DNA from: Devosia oryziradicis
GTDB lineage: Bacteria > Pseudomonadota > Alphaproteobacteria > Rhizobiales > Devosiaceae
Reading direction: 5' to 3'
Length of the DNA stretch: 64,000 bases
NCBI RefSeq assembly: GCF_016698645.1
Contig: NZ_CP068047.1
Location: 1,895,001 to 1,959,000 of the forward strand
The notes beneath the pieces are model-generated. The model saw only the letters and a program-made list of their open reading frames with translations. It ran no database searches and had not been told where the DNA came from. A program made the translations under genes and the position numbers. This document shows positions 35,864 through 44,544 of this stretch, piece after piece (position 1 is the first letter of the stretch; each line of letters opens with the position of its first letter).

Positions 35864-37639
35864 ATGGGTATCTACGGCGCTCTTTCCAGTGCGGTGACCG
35901 GGCTGCGGGCCCAGGCGCATGCCTTGGAAAACATTTCGGGCAATATCGCGAACTCGCAGACCACGGGTTACAAGCGTATCGAGACCGACTTTCTCGACCT
36001 GATCCCCGATGCCCCGATCTCGCGCCAGGTCCCGGGCGCCGTGCTGGCCCAGTCCCGCGGCACCAACAACGTGCAGGGCGACATCAAGACGGTGTCGGAC
36101 GAGACGTTCATCGCGCTCAACTCGAATGGCTTCTTCGTCGTGGAGCCCAAGATCGGGCAGTCGGACGGCAACGCTGTGTTTGCCGGCACCAACTTCTACA
36201 CCCGCCGCGGCGATTTCGAGATCGACAAGGACGGTCTGCTGGTCAATGGCGCGGGCTACTACCTCAAGGGCCTGCCGATCGACACGCTGACCGGCAATAT
36301 CTCGGGCTCGGTCCCCGAGGTGATCAAGCTCTCCAACAACTTCCTGCCCGCCCAGGCTACGACGCGCGTCAATTACCAGGCCAACCTGCCCCAGCTGCCC
36401 AAGAATACCGGCTACAACCCCACCATCTACAACAGCGAGCTGATGGAAGCCGACGACTATGCGCCCGGCTCGACGACCGCAGCCAAGACCGGTACCGTCG
36501 TGCTGGCCGGCGGCAACGAGGCCGATACGGTCATGACGGCCGGTGAATCGATCACCGTGACGGTGAACGGCACGGCCGTGAAGTTCGACTTCTACGATGG
36601 TGACGCCGGCGCCTATACGGGTTCCGACATTGGCATCAACATCAAGGACAGTGCCCCGGCCATTACCATCAACCAGGCCCTGGCGGCGATGCAGGCGGGC
36701 TTGCGCTCCGCCGGCGGTCCTGCGGCCAGTTCGGCCACCGTGGCCCTGGATGGCTCGAACAACCTGCGCATCACCCTGGGTTCGGACTACCACGGCTCCT
36801 TCTCGGTCGCTGGTTCGGCCGGCACCATGGCCGCGCTTGGCATGACGCCTGGCGCTTCCAGCCCCCCGACGCGCCCCTTGGTCGCCACGGTCCCTGCGGA
36901 CCTGGACGCAGAGTTCAAGGCCAACTCGGTGGCTGGCGGTGCCATCACGGTCTATGCCGAAAACGGCGCACCGGCCAACGTCCAGCTGCGTTGGGCCAAG
37001 GTGGACAGCGCTGCTGCGGGCGGCGTGGACACCTGGAACCTCTTCTACATGTCCAACAGCGAGGCGACCGGTACCTCGCCGATGTGGACCAATGTCGGGC
37101 AGACCTATGCCTTTGCCGGCGACGGCTCGCTGTTGCCGCCCGGCGTGCCGACGGCCACCATCAACAACTTGACGGTCAACGGCGTGGCCCTGGGCAATGT
37201 GGAACTCAAGCACGACACCAACGGCGTCTCGCAGTTCGCGGACGTAAACGGCACGGTCAACGTTTCGACGCTGAACCAGAATGGCTACGGTGCCGGCGAG
37301 TTCGTTTCGGTCGCAATCAACGATAATGGACGCGTCGTGGCGACCTATTCCAATGGCGAGCGCATCGACATGGCGCAGGTGGTGACCGCCGAATTCAACG
37401 CCATCAACAAGCTCAAGCGCCTCGATGGCGGTGTGTTCTCGACGACTTCCGAATCGGGCGAGGCCATTCTCGACCTCTCCGGCTCCGGCGTTATCGGCGG
37501 CGCACTCGAGGCCTCCAATACCGACATTTCCGACGAGTTCACCAAGCTGATCGTGACCCAGCAGGCCTATGCCGCCGGTACGCGCATCGTCACTGCAGCC
37601 GACAAGATGCTGCAGGAAGCCCTCAACATGATCCGCTAA
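35864..37639 (+). CDS. flgE: Flagellar hook protein
   Basis: A 591-residue hook subunit. The N-terminal rod/hook signature (MGIYGALSSAVTGLRAQAHALENISGNIANSQTTGYK) and the C-terminal D0 helix (TKLIVTQQAYAAGTRIVTAADKMLQEALNMIR) are intact. The middle is larger than in E. coli (402 residues) because of extra surface domains (~220-400) with a Flagellin_IN-like pattern. The ATG at 35864 follows CGGAG. It is first in flgE-flgK-flgL, behind a sigma-54 promoter. Confidence 0.93.
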   Translation: MGIYGALSSAVTGLRAQAHALENISGNIANSQTTGYKRIETDFLDLIPDAPISRQVPGAVLAQSRGTNNVQGDIKTVSDETFIALNSNGFFVVEPKIGQSDGNAVFAGTNFYTRRGDFEIDKDGLLVNGAGYYLKGLPIDTLTGNISGSVPEVIKLSNNFLPAQATTRVNYQANLPQLPKNTGYNPTIYNSELMEADDYAPGSTTAAKTGTVVLAGGNEADTVMTAGESITVTVNGTAVKFDFYDGDAGAYTGSDIGINIKDSAPAITINQALAAMQAGLRSAGGPAASSATVALDGSNNLRITLGSDYHGSFSVAGSAGTMAALGMTPGASSPPTRPLVATVPADLDAEFKANSVAGGAITVYAENGAPANVQLRWAKVDSAAAGGVDTWNLFYMSNSEATGTSPMWTNVGQTYAFAGDGSLLPPGVPTATINNLTVNGVALGNVELKHDTNGVSQFADVNGTVNVSTLNQNGYGAGEFVSVAINDNGRVVATYSNGERIDMAQVVTAEFNAINKLKRLDGGVFSTTSESGEAILDLSGSGVIGGALEASNTDISDEFTKLIVTQQAYAAGTRIVTAADKMLQEALNMIR

Positions 37640-37707
37640 GGCGGAGCTGACCAGTAGCGGTCCGGGACCAGGTTCCGGACCGGATTTCTCAGTGTGGAGT
37701 TCCCTCG

Positions 37708-39546
37708 ATGGGCCTGACGTCGTCACTCACCAATGCTGTGTCCGGTCTGCGGGTCAACCAGGATTCCATCGACATCCTGAGCCGGAATATCGGCAATTCG
37801 GGCACGCCGGGCTACCACCGGCAGTCGCTCAACATTGTCGACTACAACACGCAGGACGCCAGCTACGCCCGCTCCGTCGGCACCAATCGCGCCTTCAATT
37901 CCAGCCTGCAGGCCTATTACAACCGCCAGGTTTCGGACACCGCCAATTCCAGCGTGAGCGCCAGCTATCTCGACCGGCTGCAGGGTTTCCTCGGCAAGCC
38001 CGGCACCGCCGGTGCGCTCGACACCGTGTTTGGCCAGTTGCAGAATTCGCTCCAGGGCATCGCCACCAGCCCCGATGACTACAATGCGCGCGCGCAGGCC
38101 GTTTCGGCCGCGCAAAGCATGGTCGAGACCCTCAACCGGCTGTCCAGCACCATCCAGGGCATGCGCCAGGAAACGGAAGGGCAGATCGCTTCCAACGTCC
38201 ACAACATCAACGGCATGCTCAACTCGCTGGCCGAGGTGAACAACCGCATGCTCGACCTGGGCATGACCGATGCGGCCCGCGCGGCGCTGCTGGACCAGCG
38301 CGACCGACTCGTCGGGTCGGTGGCCGAACTGATCGACATCCGGGCCGATTACCGGCCGGACGGCACCGTGGCGCTGATGACGCGCTCCGGCGTCGGCCTT
38401 ATCGACAATGGCGTATCGACCTTCAAGTTCGAGAGCGCCGGCAACCTGTCGCCCAATTCCATCTTCGATCCCGATCCGGCCCAGACCAAGGTCGGCAAGA
38501 TGACGCTGACGACGCCGTCGGGCCTGACCATCGACCTGGTGACCCAGGGTGTGCTGCAGGGCGGGGAGCTTGGGGGGCTCGTCACCCTGCGCGACCGCAC
38601 CCTCGTCGAAGCCCAGGAGCAGCTCGACCAGATCGCGGCAGGTCTTGCTCTTGCCTTTTCCACCAACAAGAGTGCCGGCGTTGCCGCGACCAGTGGCGCG
38701 GCGACCGGCCTCGATGTCGATATTTCCAATCTGGCGCCTGGCAACGACGTCCTGCTGACCTATGCGGAAGATGGCGTCGAGAAACGTGTCCGCGTCATCA
38801 ACACCACCGAAGCCTCCGACTATGTGGACGCGACGGGGCAGCGCGTTATCGGCATCGATTTTTCCGCCGGTGCAACGGCCGCTGCGGCGGCCTTGGATGC
38901 CAAGCTGCCGAACCTGGACATTTCCAGCACCGGTGCCAGCAACCTTCGCATCCTGGATGATGGCGCCGCCGGGCGGACGGATATTCGCACCGCGGTGGCG
39001 CGCTCGAGTTCAACCGGATTGCAGGGTGCCGGCCTGGGCTTCAACCTGTTCGTTGACCAGGGCAACAAGGCCTTCACCAACAACCTCGACACCGACCCGC
39101 AGCAGATGCAGGGTTTTGCGGCGCGCATCGCCATCAACCCGGCCGTAGTCGCCGATAACCGCCTGCTGGTGCAGTATGAAGTTGGGGGCACGCTCGGCGA
39201 TTCGGACCGTGCCGACTACGTCATCGATCAGCTCAGCAAGATGCAGTTCGTGTCGGGCGGCAATCCGGCCGCCAATACCGGCCGCTTCCAGCTCACCGGA
39301 AATCTCAGCGAAATCATCTCGCAGATCGTTGGCTTCCAGGGGTCGACGGTCAACGCGGCGATCACCAAGCGCGACGACCGACAGCTGACGCTCGACACCA
39401 TCGTCGACCAGATGGAGAGCGAGTATGGCGTCAATGTCGACGAGGAAATGGCCCGCCTGATGGAGCTGCAGAATGCCTACGCCGCCAATGCGCGAGTGGT
39501 TTCCGTCGTCAAGGAACTGCTCGACGCCTTGTTGGCGGCGACTTGA
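37708..39546 (+). CDS. flgK: Hook-filament junction protein FlgK (HAP1)
   Basis: A 612-residue HAP1 protein. The N-terminus MGLTSSLTNAVSGLRVNQDSIDILSRNIGNSGTPGYHRQ and the C-terminus EEMARLMELQNAYAANARVVSVVKELLDALLAAT are the D0 helices. GTVALMTRSGVGLIDNGV and a variable centre lie between. It follows flgE by 68 bp and precedes flgL by 13 bp. It is slightly longer than the enteric protein (547). Confidence 0.92.
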   Translation: MGLTSSLTNAVSGLRVNQDSIDILSRNIGNSGTPGYHRQSLNIVDYNTQDASYARSVGTNRAFNSSLQAYYNRQVSDTANSSVSASYLDRLQGFLGKPGTAGALDTVFGQLQNSLQGIATSPDDYNARAQAVSAAQSMVETLNRLSSTIQGMRQETEGQIASNVHNINGMLNSLAEVNNRMLDLGMTDAARAALLDQRDRLVGSVAELIDIRADYRPDGTVALMTRSGVGLIDNGVSTFKFESAGNLSPNSIFDPDPAQTKVGKMTLTTPSGLTIDLVTQGVLQGGELGGLVTLRDRTLVEAQEQLDQIAAGLALAFSTNKSAGVAATSGAATGLDVDISNLAPGNDVLLTYAEDGVEKRVRVINTTEASDYVDATGQRVIGIDFSAGATAAAAALDAKLPNLDISSTGASNLRILDDGAAGRTDIRTAVARSSSTGLQGAGLGFNLFVDQGNKAFTNNLDTDPQQMQGFAARIAINPAVVADNRLLVQYEVGGTLGDSDRADYVIDQLSKMQFVSGGNPAANTGRFQLTGNLSEIISQIVGFQGSTVNAAITKRDDRQLTLDTIVDQMESEYGVNVDEEMARLMELQNAYAANARVVSVVKELLDALLAAT

Positions 39547-39559
39547 GGAGTAGCGTAAA

Positions 39560-41632
39560 ATGATCGTCAACAAGTCCATGTTCCCGCTGCAGACCGGGTT
39601 CGGCGTCATCTCCAAGATGCAGGACCGGTTCGCTACGCTGCAGATGCAGCTCGGTACTGGCGAGAAGGCATCCAAGCTGTCCGAGATGGGGCGCGACCTG
39701 CCCATGTCGCTGTCGGTGCGTTCGCGCCTGAGCAAGATCGAGGGCTTCTCGGCCAATATCGATACGGTCAAGCTGCGCTTGAGCTTTCTCGACAAGACCG
39801 TGACCCGACTGGACGCGATGGAAGCCGAAGGGCGCAGCGCGGCCGTGCAGGGCCAGTACGGCACCAACAATATCAACATGGCGACGCTGCCGGGGCTGTC
39901 CAGGGCGCGGCTGGACGAGCTTGTGACGCTGCTCAATTCCGACGTGGCGGGCCGCTACCTGTTCGGTGGCTCCAACACCGACCGGGCGCCGCTGCCCGAT
40001 ACCAATGTGTTGCTGGACGGGCAGGGCGGCAAGGCCGGGTTCAAGACCGTTCTAAACGAGCGCAAGGCGGCCGATCTTGGCGATGACGGCATGGGCCGCC
40101 TGGATTCCAGCCTGGTCGTGGGCGATCCGCCGGTTCCCGGCCCAGCTACCGCATCGGTTGTCACGCTGGGCGAAGACGGGTTGCATCCGTTCGGCTTCAA
40201 GCTCTCGACCATTTCGAGCACTGCGGCCCCATCGGCGGTGACGTATACCTCGCCGGTGGCGACGGTGCCTCCGACAGCCAAGTCCCTCACGGTCAGCTTT
40301 CAGCCCGCTCCAGCCGAGCAGATCCAGTCCGGGCAGACCATCACGATGGGCTTCACGCTGCCCGATGGCACCGAAACACAGCTCACCCTGCGCGCGACGA
40401 CGGCGGGGGAGTCTCATGGTGGCAGCGACGAGTTCATCATCGGCGCCGATTCCGGCGAGACCGCCACGAACTTCCAGGCGGCGCTGAATGCCAAGCTGGT
40501 GTCGCTGGGCGAAACGCAGCTCGCCGGGGCGTCCAATTTCGCTGCCTCCGCCAACTTCTTCAATGGGGCAGGCGAGCCAGTATTGCGCGTGCAGAATGGC
40601 GGTGGTGGCTTCGGCAACGCGACCCAGCTGCGCGTCGCCGACGCCACCGATACGATCATGTGGTACACGGGCCAGTCGCCGGCGGTGGCGGCCGAAGGCC
40701 TGGGCCGGTTGAACATCGGCACCAATACGGCCACCAACAGCGTCCGTTTGACGGAGACGGCACCGGTCTCTGCCAACCACGGCTTCCAGATCAGCAGTAT
40801 ATCGCCCAGCACGGCCAACATTACCACAAGCTATACCGCGGCAAATCCGAGCTCGGCTTCCGCAACTTTTGCCGCCAATCCGGCCGCCGGGGAAACCGTG
40901 AGGATGACCCTGACCGAGCCCAACGGCACCACGCGCGACCTCGAACTGACGGCGGTTACGGGCAAGGCCGGCGCCGGCCAGTTCACGATTGGCGCCACTG
41001 TGGGGGAAACCGCCGCCAATTTCGCCAAAGCCCTCAACGTGGTGGCCAGCGAAGCCGCGATGACGGCCGAGGGCAACCCGCGCCAGAGCGTGACCGCGCA
41101 GGTGGACGACGCGACCCGCGTTGCCTACGGCATCCAGGGCAATGAATCGGGCCTCTTGCGCCTGGTGCGTACGATGGCCTCCCTGTCGGTCGAGACCTAT
41201 CCCACCGAGGAGAACATTATCGCCTCGCGTGAACCCATGCGGCTCGCCGCAATGGCCGTGGCCGACCCGGTGCAGCGCGTCGCGGACCTTGCCGCCTACG
41301 AAGCCGCTGTGGTTGCGGATCGTCGTGCCGCCAATGGACGGTACGACGCCATGGCCATCCGGCAGCAGGCGCAGTTGTCGGAGTCGCACAATGCCGAGCG
41401 CGGCTCGGTGGAAATTCTGACCATGGAGCTGGCGGTCGCCCACATCTCGCTCGACACCGCGTCCCAGCGCCACGTCAATTACAAGGCGCAGCTGGACAAC
41501 CTGCTCAGCGATGTCGAGACGGTTAGCAAGGAAGACGTGGCCATGGAAATCCTGGCGCTTCAGACCCGCCTGCAGGCCAGCTACCAGGCCACATCGATGA
41601 TCAGCCAACTGAGCCTGGTCAAGTTCCTCTAA
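39560..41632 (+). CDS. flgL: Hook-associated protein FlgL (HAP3), enlarged by an internal duplication
   Basis: A 690-residue HAP3, about twice the enteric length (317). The flagellin-like N-terminus (FPLQTGFGVISKMQDRFATLQMQLGTGEKASKLSEMG) and the C-terminal helix (EILALQTRLQASYQATSMISQLSLVKFL) are conserved. The extra length is two related central domains at residues ~211-320 and ~407-505. Both carry GF-(K/Q)-(L/I)-S-(T/S)-IS, then LPDGT/EPNGT, then IGA-x2-GETA-x-NF. A strong terminator follows the stop. Confidence 0.9.
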   Translation: MIVNKSMFPLQTGFGVISKMQDRFATLQMQLGTGEKASKLSEMGRDLPMSLSVRSRLSKIEGFSANIDTVKLRLSFLDKTVTRLDAMEAEGRSAAVQGQYGTNNINMATLPGLSRARLDELVTLLNSDVAGRYLFGGSNTDRAPLPDTNVLLDGQGGKAGFKTVLNERKAADLGDDGMGRLDSSLVVGDPPVPGPATASVVTLGEDGLHPFGFKLSTISSTAAPSAVTYTSPVATVPPTAKSLTVSFQPAPAEQIQSGQTITMGFTLPDGTETQLTLRATTAGESHGGSDEFIIGADSGETATNFQAALNAKLVSLGETQLAGASNFAASANFFNGAGEPVLRVQNGGGGFGNATQLRVADATDTIMWYTGQSPAVAAEGLGRLNIGTNTATNSVRLTETAPVSANHGFQISSISPSTANITTSYTAANPSSASATFAANPAAGETVRMTLTEPNGTTRDLELTAVTGKAGAGQFTIGATVGETAANFAKALNVVASEAAMTAEGNPRQSVTAQVDDATRVAYGIQGNESGLLRLVRTMASLSVETYPTEENIIASREPMRLAAMAVADPVQRVADLAAYEAAVVADRRAANGRYDAMAIRQQAQLSESHNAERGSVEILTMELAVAHISLDTASQRHVNYKAQLDNLLSDVETVSKEDVAMEILALQTRLQASYQATSMISQLSLVKFL
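40190..41074 (+). repeat. Tandem domain duplication inside flgL
   Basis: The encoded segments 40190-40519 and 40778-41074 align over ~100 residues with matching landmarks: the SIS start, P-(D/N)-GT, F-x-IGA and GETA-x-NF-x-(A/K)-ALN. Identity is modest at protein level, so the duplication is old. Confidence 0.7.
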
Positions 41633-41655
41633 GACCCGTATCACCGGTACAAACA

Positions 41656-41686
41656 AAAACCCCCTCGACATTGTCGAGGGGGTTTT
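41656..41686. terminator. Bidirectional terminator between flgL and flaF
   Basis: Arms 41656-41670 and 41672-41686 are perfect reverse complements (core CCCCCTCGACA), flanked by A-runs on one side and T-runs on the other. It works for rightward flgL and leftward flaF. Confidence 0.9.
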
Positions 41687-41704
41687 GCTGTGGGATCTTT
41701 CCGG

Positions 41705-42079
41705 TCAGCTTCCGCGCAAGCCTGCTGCGATCTGACGGTTGAGACGGACCAGCACATCGAGCTGCTGCGGCTGGGGATTGAGGTCCAGCAGGATCTCGCG
41801 GGTCTGGTTCATAATAAACATGCCCAGATTGGCCACGTTCTGGCGGACTTCAGTGGGAAGGGGGCTGTCGTCCTTGGTCACCGCGGCCATGAAGATGGTC
41901 CAGATCTTGCGGTTGTAGGTAAGCGCGGCTCGCAGTTCCTGATCGGTGCCGATCGCCCATTCGTCCTTCACCCGCTGCAGGCCTGCCGCTGCCTTCATCA
42001 GGAGCGCGGATTCACGCTCCCGGGCCGACTCAACGATCTTGGTCGTCTGCTGGTAGGCTTGAGCGCCTTGCTGGTGCAT
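41705..42079 (-). CDS. flaF: Flagellar biosynthesis regulator FlaF
   Basis: A 124-residue FlaF, the alphaproteobacterial chaperone/regulator that promotes flagellin secretion and translation. Landmarks are GAQAYQQT at the start, then ESALLMKAAAGLQ, YNRKIWTIFMAAV and LPTEVRQNVANLGMFI. It overlaps the end of flbT by 50 bp. FlbT and FlaF act in opposition on flagellin mRNA in Caulobacter and Brucella. Confidence 0.92.
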   Translation of the reverse strand: MHQQGAQAYQQTTKIVESARERESALLMKAAAGLQRVKDEWAIGTDQELRAALTYNRKIWTIFMAAVTKDDSPLPTEVRQNVANLGMFIMNQTREILLDLNPQPQQLDVLVRLNRQIAAGLRGS

Positions 42080-42455
42080 GGGAAAGCAGTTCCTGTTCGT
42101 ATTCTGTCAGCCGTTGAGCGGCCTTCAGAGCTTTGTACAGGGCCCCAGTTAATATCTCGTTATTGATTTGGTTAATGATGTCGACAGCTGACGGAACCGC
42201 TTCCAGAAAGTCTCTGGACAGATTGGTGTAGGATGTTCTAGCCGCCTCGAGATCCTCATCGATATACATCAGCTGCACTGCCAGGTAGATGCGCTTGGCG
42301 GGCGTATTCGCGGTTTCGGACGTCAGGATGTCCTTTTCGCGCAAGATGGGGGCGCGACCCTCGATGAAGAGGCGGGTGCGCTGGTCCGAGTTGGTTATGA
42401 TGCAATTGCCGACGAGCAGCTTCTCGCCTGGCTTCAATTCGACCTTCAGCGCCAT
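42030..42455 (-). CDS. flbT: Flagellin-synthesis repressor FlbT
   Basis: A 141-residue FlbT, which binds the 5' end of flagellin mRNA and regulates its translation and stability. It shows LKPGEKLLVGNCIITNSDQRTRLFIEG and a C-terminal helical region with AVDIINQINNEILTG. The ATG follows GGAGGCC. It sits directly downstream of the flagellins on the same strand, after their terminator. Confidence 0.93.
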   Translation of the reverse strand: MALKVELKPGEKLLVGNCIITNSDQRTRLFIEGRAPILREKDILTSETANTPAKRIYLAVQLMYIDEDLEAARTSYTNLSRDFLEAVPSAVDIINQINNEILTGALYKALKAAQRLTEYEQELLSHAPARRSSLPADDQDR

Positions 42456-42520
42456 TCAGCGGCCTCCGCGACTCGTGCTCTCGGTGACTGGTCTAGCTTG
42501 CCCATGTGGCGAAAACAATG

Positions 42521-42542
42521 AAGGCGGGCCGGGGCCCGCCTT
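42521..42542 (-). terminator. Terminator of flagellin copy 1
   Basis: A perfect 10-bp stem (AAGGCGGGCC with GGCCCGCCTT) and a minimal 2-base loop lie 28 bases past the stop codon. On the minus strand the stem is followed by CATTGTTTTC. Confidence 0.8.
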
Positions 42543-42569
42543 TTGTATTCCTCGTCCTGAACGGAGCGT

Positions 42570-44348
42570 TTAGCGCAGCAGCTGCAGGATCGACTGGTCG
42601 GCCTGCGAAGCCAGCGACAGCGAGTTCTGCGACAGCTGCTGGCGCGTCTGCAGCGCGAGAAGGTTGGCCGCTTCTTCGTTCATGTCCGCCAGTGTCAGGT
42701 TGCCGGCGCCGGTCTGGAGGGTATCCACCATCGACTTGGTGAACTTCTGGCGATTTTCGACGATCGAGAGGTTCGAGCCGAAGCTGGATGCCTGCGAGCG
42801 CACCTGGTCGAGGGCCGTCTTCATTTCCGCCAGGAGGGCGTCGATGGACACGTCGCTGTCGAGGTCTTCAGGATCCATGGACGTCGGTACGCCCAGGTTG
42901 GCGGCATTGACCGTCAGGCCATCCTTGGTCTGGATGTCGATGGACGAGGTGCCGGTCTCGTTGAAGGTGATGGTCAGCTTATCGCCACGCAGCAGGTTGA
43001 TGCCGTTGAACGAAGCGTCGTCGGCCAGCTTGTCGAGCTGGTCGCGCAGTTCGTTGAACTGGGACGCAAGGCCGGTACGCACCGAGTTACCGGTGACGTT
43101 GGCCACGCCGACGCCGCCGGTGATCTTGCCGGTGGTAAGACCCTCGATATCGAGCGTCTTTGTCGACTGGTTCTCGATGCGCAGCTTGCCATTGTCATTG
43201 GAAGCCCGAATCTTGCCCATCAGGTTGGGATCGGCATTGATGGCAACCACCAGTTCGTCGGTGGAGCGGGCGAACTTCATCGTGGTGCTGGTGGTCGGTG
43301 CGGCGAACAGGGCAGCATCGGCGCCCGTCACCGACAGCGCGCCGGCGTCGTCGGCAATGGCACGGAGGCCAATCTTGCCGCCGGTTTCGCTGTAGGCTTC
43401 GAACTTCCGGTCAGCACCAAGCTGGGCGTTGATTGTGGTAATGGCGGTGGCCACATCGGCACCGGTGGTGGTGTCGAGCGTGATCTTCTTGCCGTTGATG
43501 GCGAACTCATGCTTGCCATCGGAACCAGCGGTCGAAACGCGTTCGCCAGCGGCTGGAGCAGTTGGATCGGCAGGAACGGTACCCATGACGGCGTCGGCAT
43601 CGGCGCCGCCAACCGTGATCTCACCGTCGACTTCATTGACGGCGGTGAAGGTGAACTTGCCGCCGGTGGAGCTGAAGGTGACCTTGCCGCCCAGGTCGGA
43701 GTCGGCCAGCGTCTCTTCGATCTGGTCTTCCCAGTCGGCGAGCGTGTTGCCGGCGTTTGCAGCAAGCGTGAAGGTTGCAGTCTTGCCGCCAAAGCTGACC
43801 GAGAAGGTCTTGCCGGCAACGGCAGCAGCGTCGTTGTTGGCTACGTCGCCAACCAGGGTGGCTTCGCCAGCGGCTGCAGGGGGCTCATACTTGGCAGCCA
43901 TCACGGAGGACTGGCCAGAACCGGTCTTGATCAGGTCGACCCCGACCGTATTGGTCACGGCGCCGCCGGAAAAGCTCAGCTTGCCGAGAAGCGGATCGTT
44001 CGCATCGACCTTGGTCAGCTCGAGCGAGGTGGTCTGGAAGGACTTGTCCTGGCGAGCCTGACGCAGGGTCGACTGCATCGACTCCAGCGTCTTGGTCATT
44101 GCGGTGAGACCGTTGTCCGCCGCTTCCAGGGTCTGGACGCCGTTGGCCATCGAGTCGAGCAGGGCGCCGAGATCGCTGGCGCGGTTGTTGAGACCCTGGG
44201 CAGTGAACCAGTTGGATGGGTTATCCAGCGCCGAGTTGACCTTGTTGCCGGTCGCCAGGCGATCCTGGGTCTTGCTCATCAGTTCCGCAGTGCCCTGCAG
44301 CGAGAGCAGGTTGGAGCGAACTGCTTTCGAAAGCGAAATATCGGACAT
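42570..44348 (-). CDS. Flagellin, copy 1
   Basis: A 592-residue flagellin. The N-terminal D0/D1 (SLSKAVRSNLLSLQGTAELM, then RLATGNKVNSALDNPSNWF) and C-terminal D1/D0 (EEAANLLALQTRQQLSQNSLSLASQADQSILQLLR) are typical. The centre (~160-440) is expanded. It is ~85% or more identical to copy 2 overall; identity is highest in the centre, where about 430 bp differ at only about ten bases. AAGGGAT precedes the ATG, and a CtrA box lies 73-87 bp upstream. Confidence 0.95.
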   Translation of the reverse strand: MSDISLSKAVRSNLLSLQGTAELMSKTQDRLATGNKVNSALDNPSNWFTAQGLNNRASDLGALLDSMANGVQTLEAADNGLTAMTKTLESMQSTLRQARQDKSFQTTSLELTKVDANDPLLGKLSFSGGAVTNTVGVDLIKTGSGQSSVMAAKYEPPAAAGEATLVGDVANNDAAAVAGKTFSVSFGGKTATFTLAANAGNTLADWEDQIEETLADSDLGGKVTFSSTGGKFTFTAVNEVDGEITVGGADADAVMGTVPADPTAPAAGERVSTAGSDGKHEFAINGKKITLDTTTGADVATAITTINAQLGADRKFEAYSETGGKIGLRAIADDAGALSVTGADAALFAAPTTSTTMKFARSTDELVVAINADPNLMGKIRASNDNGKLRIENQSTKTLDIEGLTTGKITGGVGVANVTGNSVRTGLASQFNELRDQLDKLADDASFNGINLLRGDKLTITFNETGTSSIDIQTKDGLTVNAANLGVPTSMDPEDLDSDVSIDALLAEMKTALDQVRSQASSFGSNLSIVENRQKFTKSMVDTLQTGAGNLTLADMNEEAANLLALQTRQQLSQNSLSLASQADQSILQLLR

Positions 44349-44420
44349 CTACAGTGATCCCTTGCCCTTGTCCTTCAGGCCCGTTCTGGCCTCGTTAGGA
44401 ACTATTTACGACTCCTTTCC

Positions 44421-44435
44421 TTAAAGGGGCGTTAA
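44421..44435 (-). promoter_or_regulatory. CtrA box upstream of flagellin copy 1
   Basis: A perfect TTAA-N7-TTAA, the full CtrA recognition sequence, 73-87 bp before the flagellin start. The counterpart upstream of copy 2 has nearly the same spacing. Confidence 0.65.
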
Positions 44436-44491
44436 CCATGAAAATTGACGGGTCATAAACCCAGATCTTGTGCCTATTCGGGACAACGAGA

Positions 44492-44517
44492 AAGGGCGGA
44501 CCTTGCGGCCCGCCCTT
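44492..44517 (-). terminator. Probable terminator of flagellin copy 2
   Basis: An 8-bp stem (AAGGGCGG with CCGCCCTT) enclosing a further short inner stem, 28 bases past the stop codon. The tail is only weakly T-rich. Its position matches the terminator of copy 1. Confidence 0.6.
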
Positions 44518-44544
44518 GGTATTTTTTCCAGGTTTTACCGCGGT

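Noticed and set aside
35666..37726. N-terminal extension of the P-loop ATPase frame to 985 residues
   Set aside because: The extension is antisense to flgE and reads as low-complexity shadow; the ATPase domain starts near 35635.
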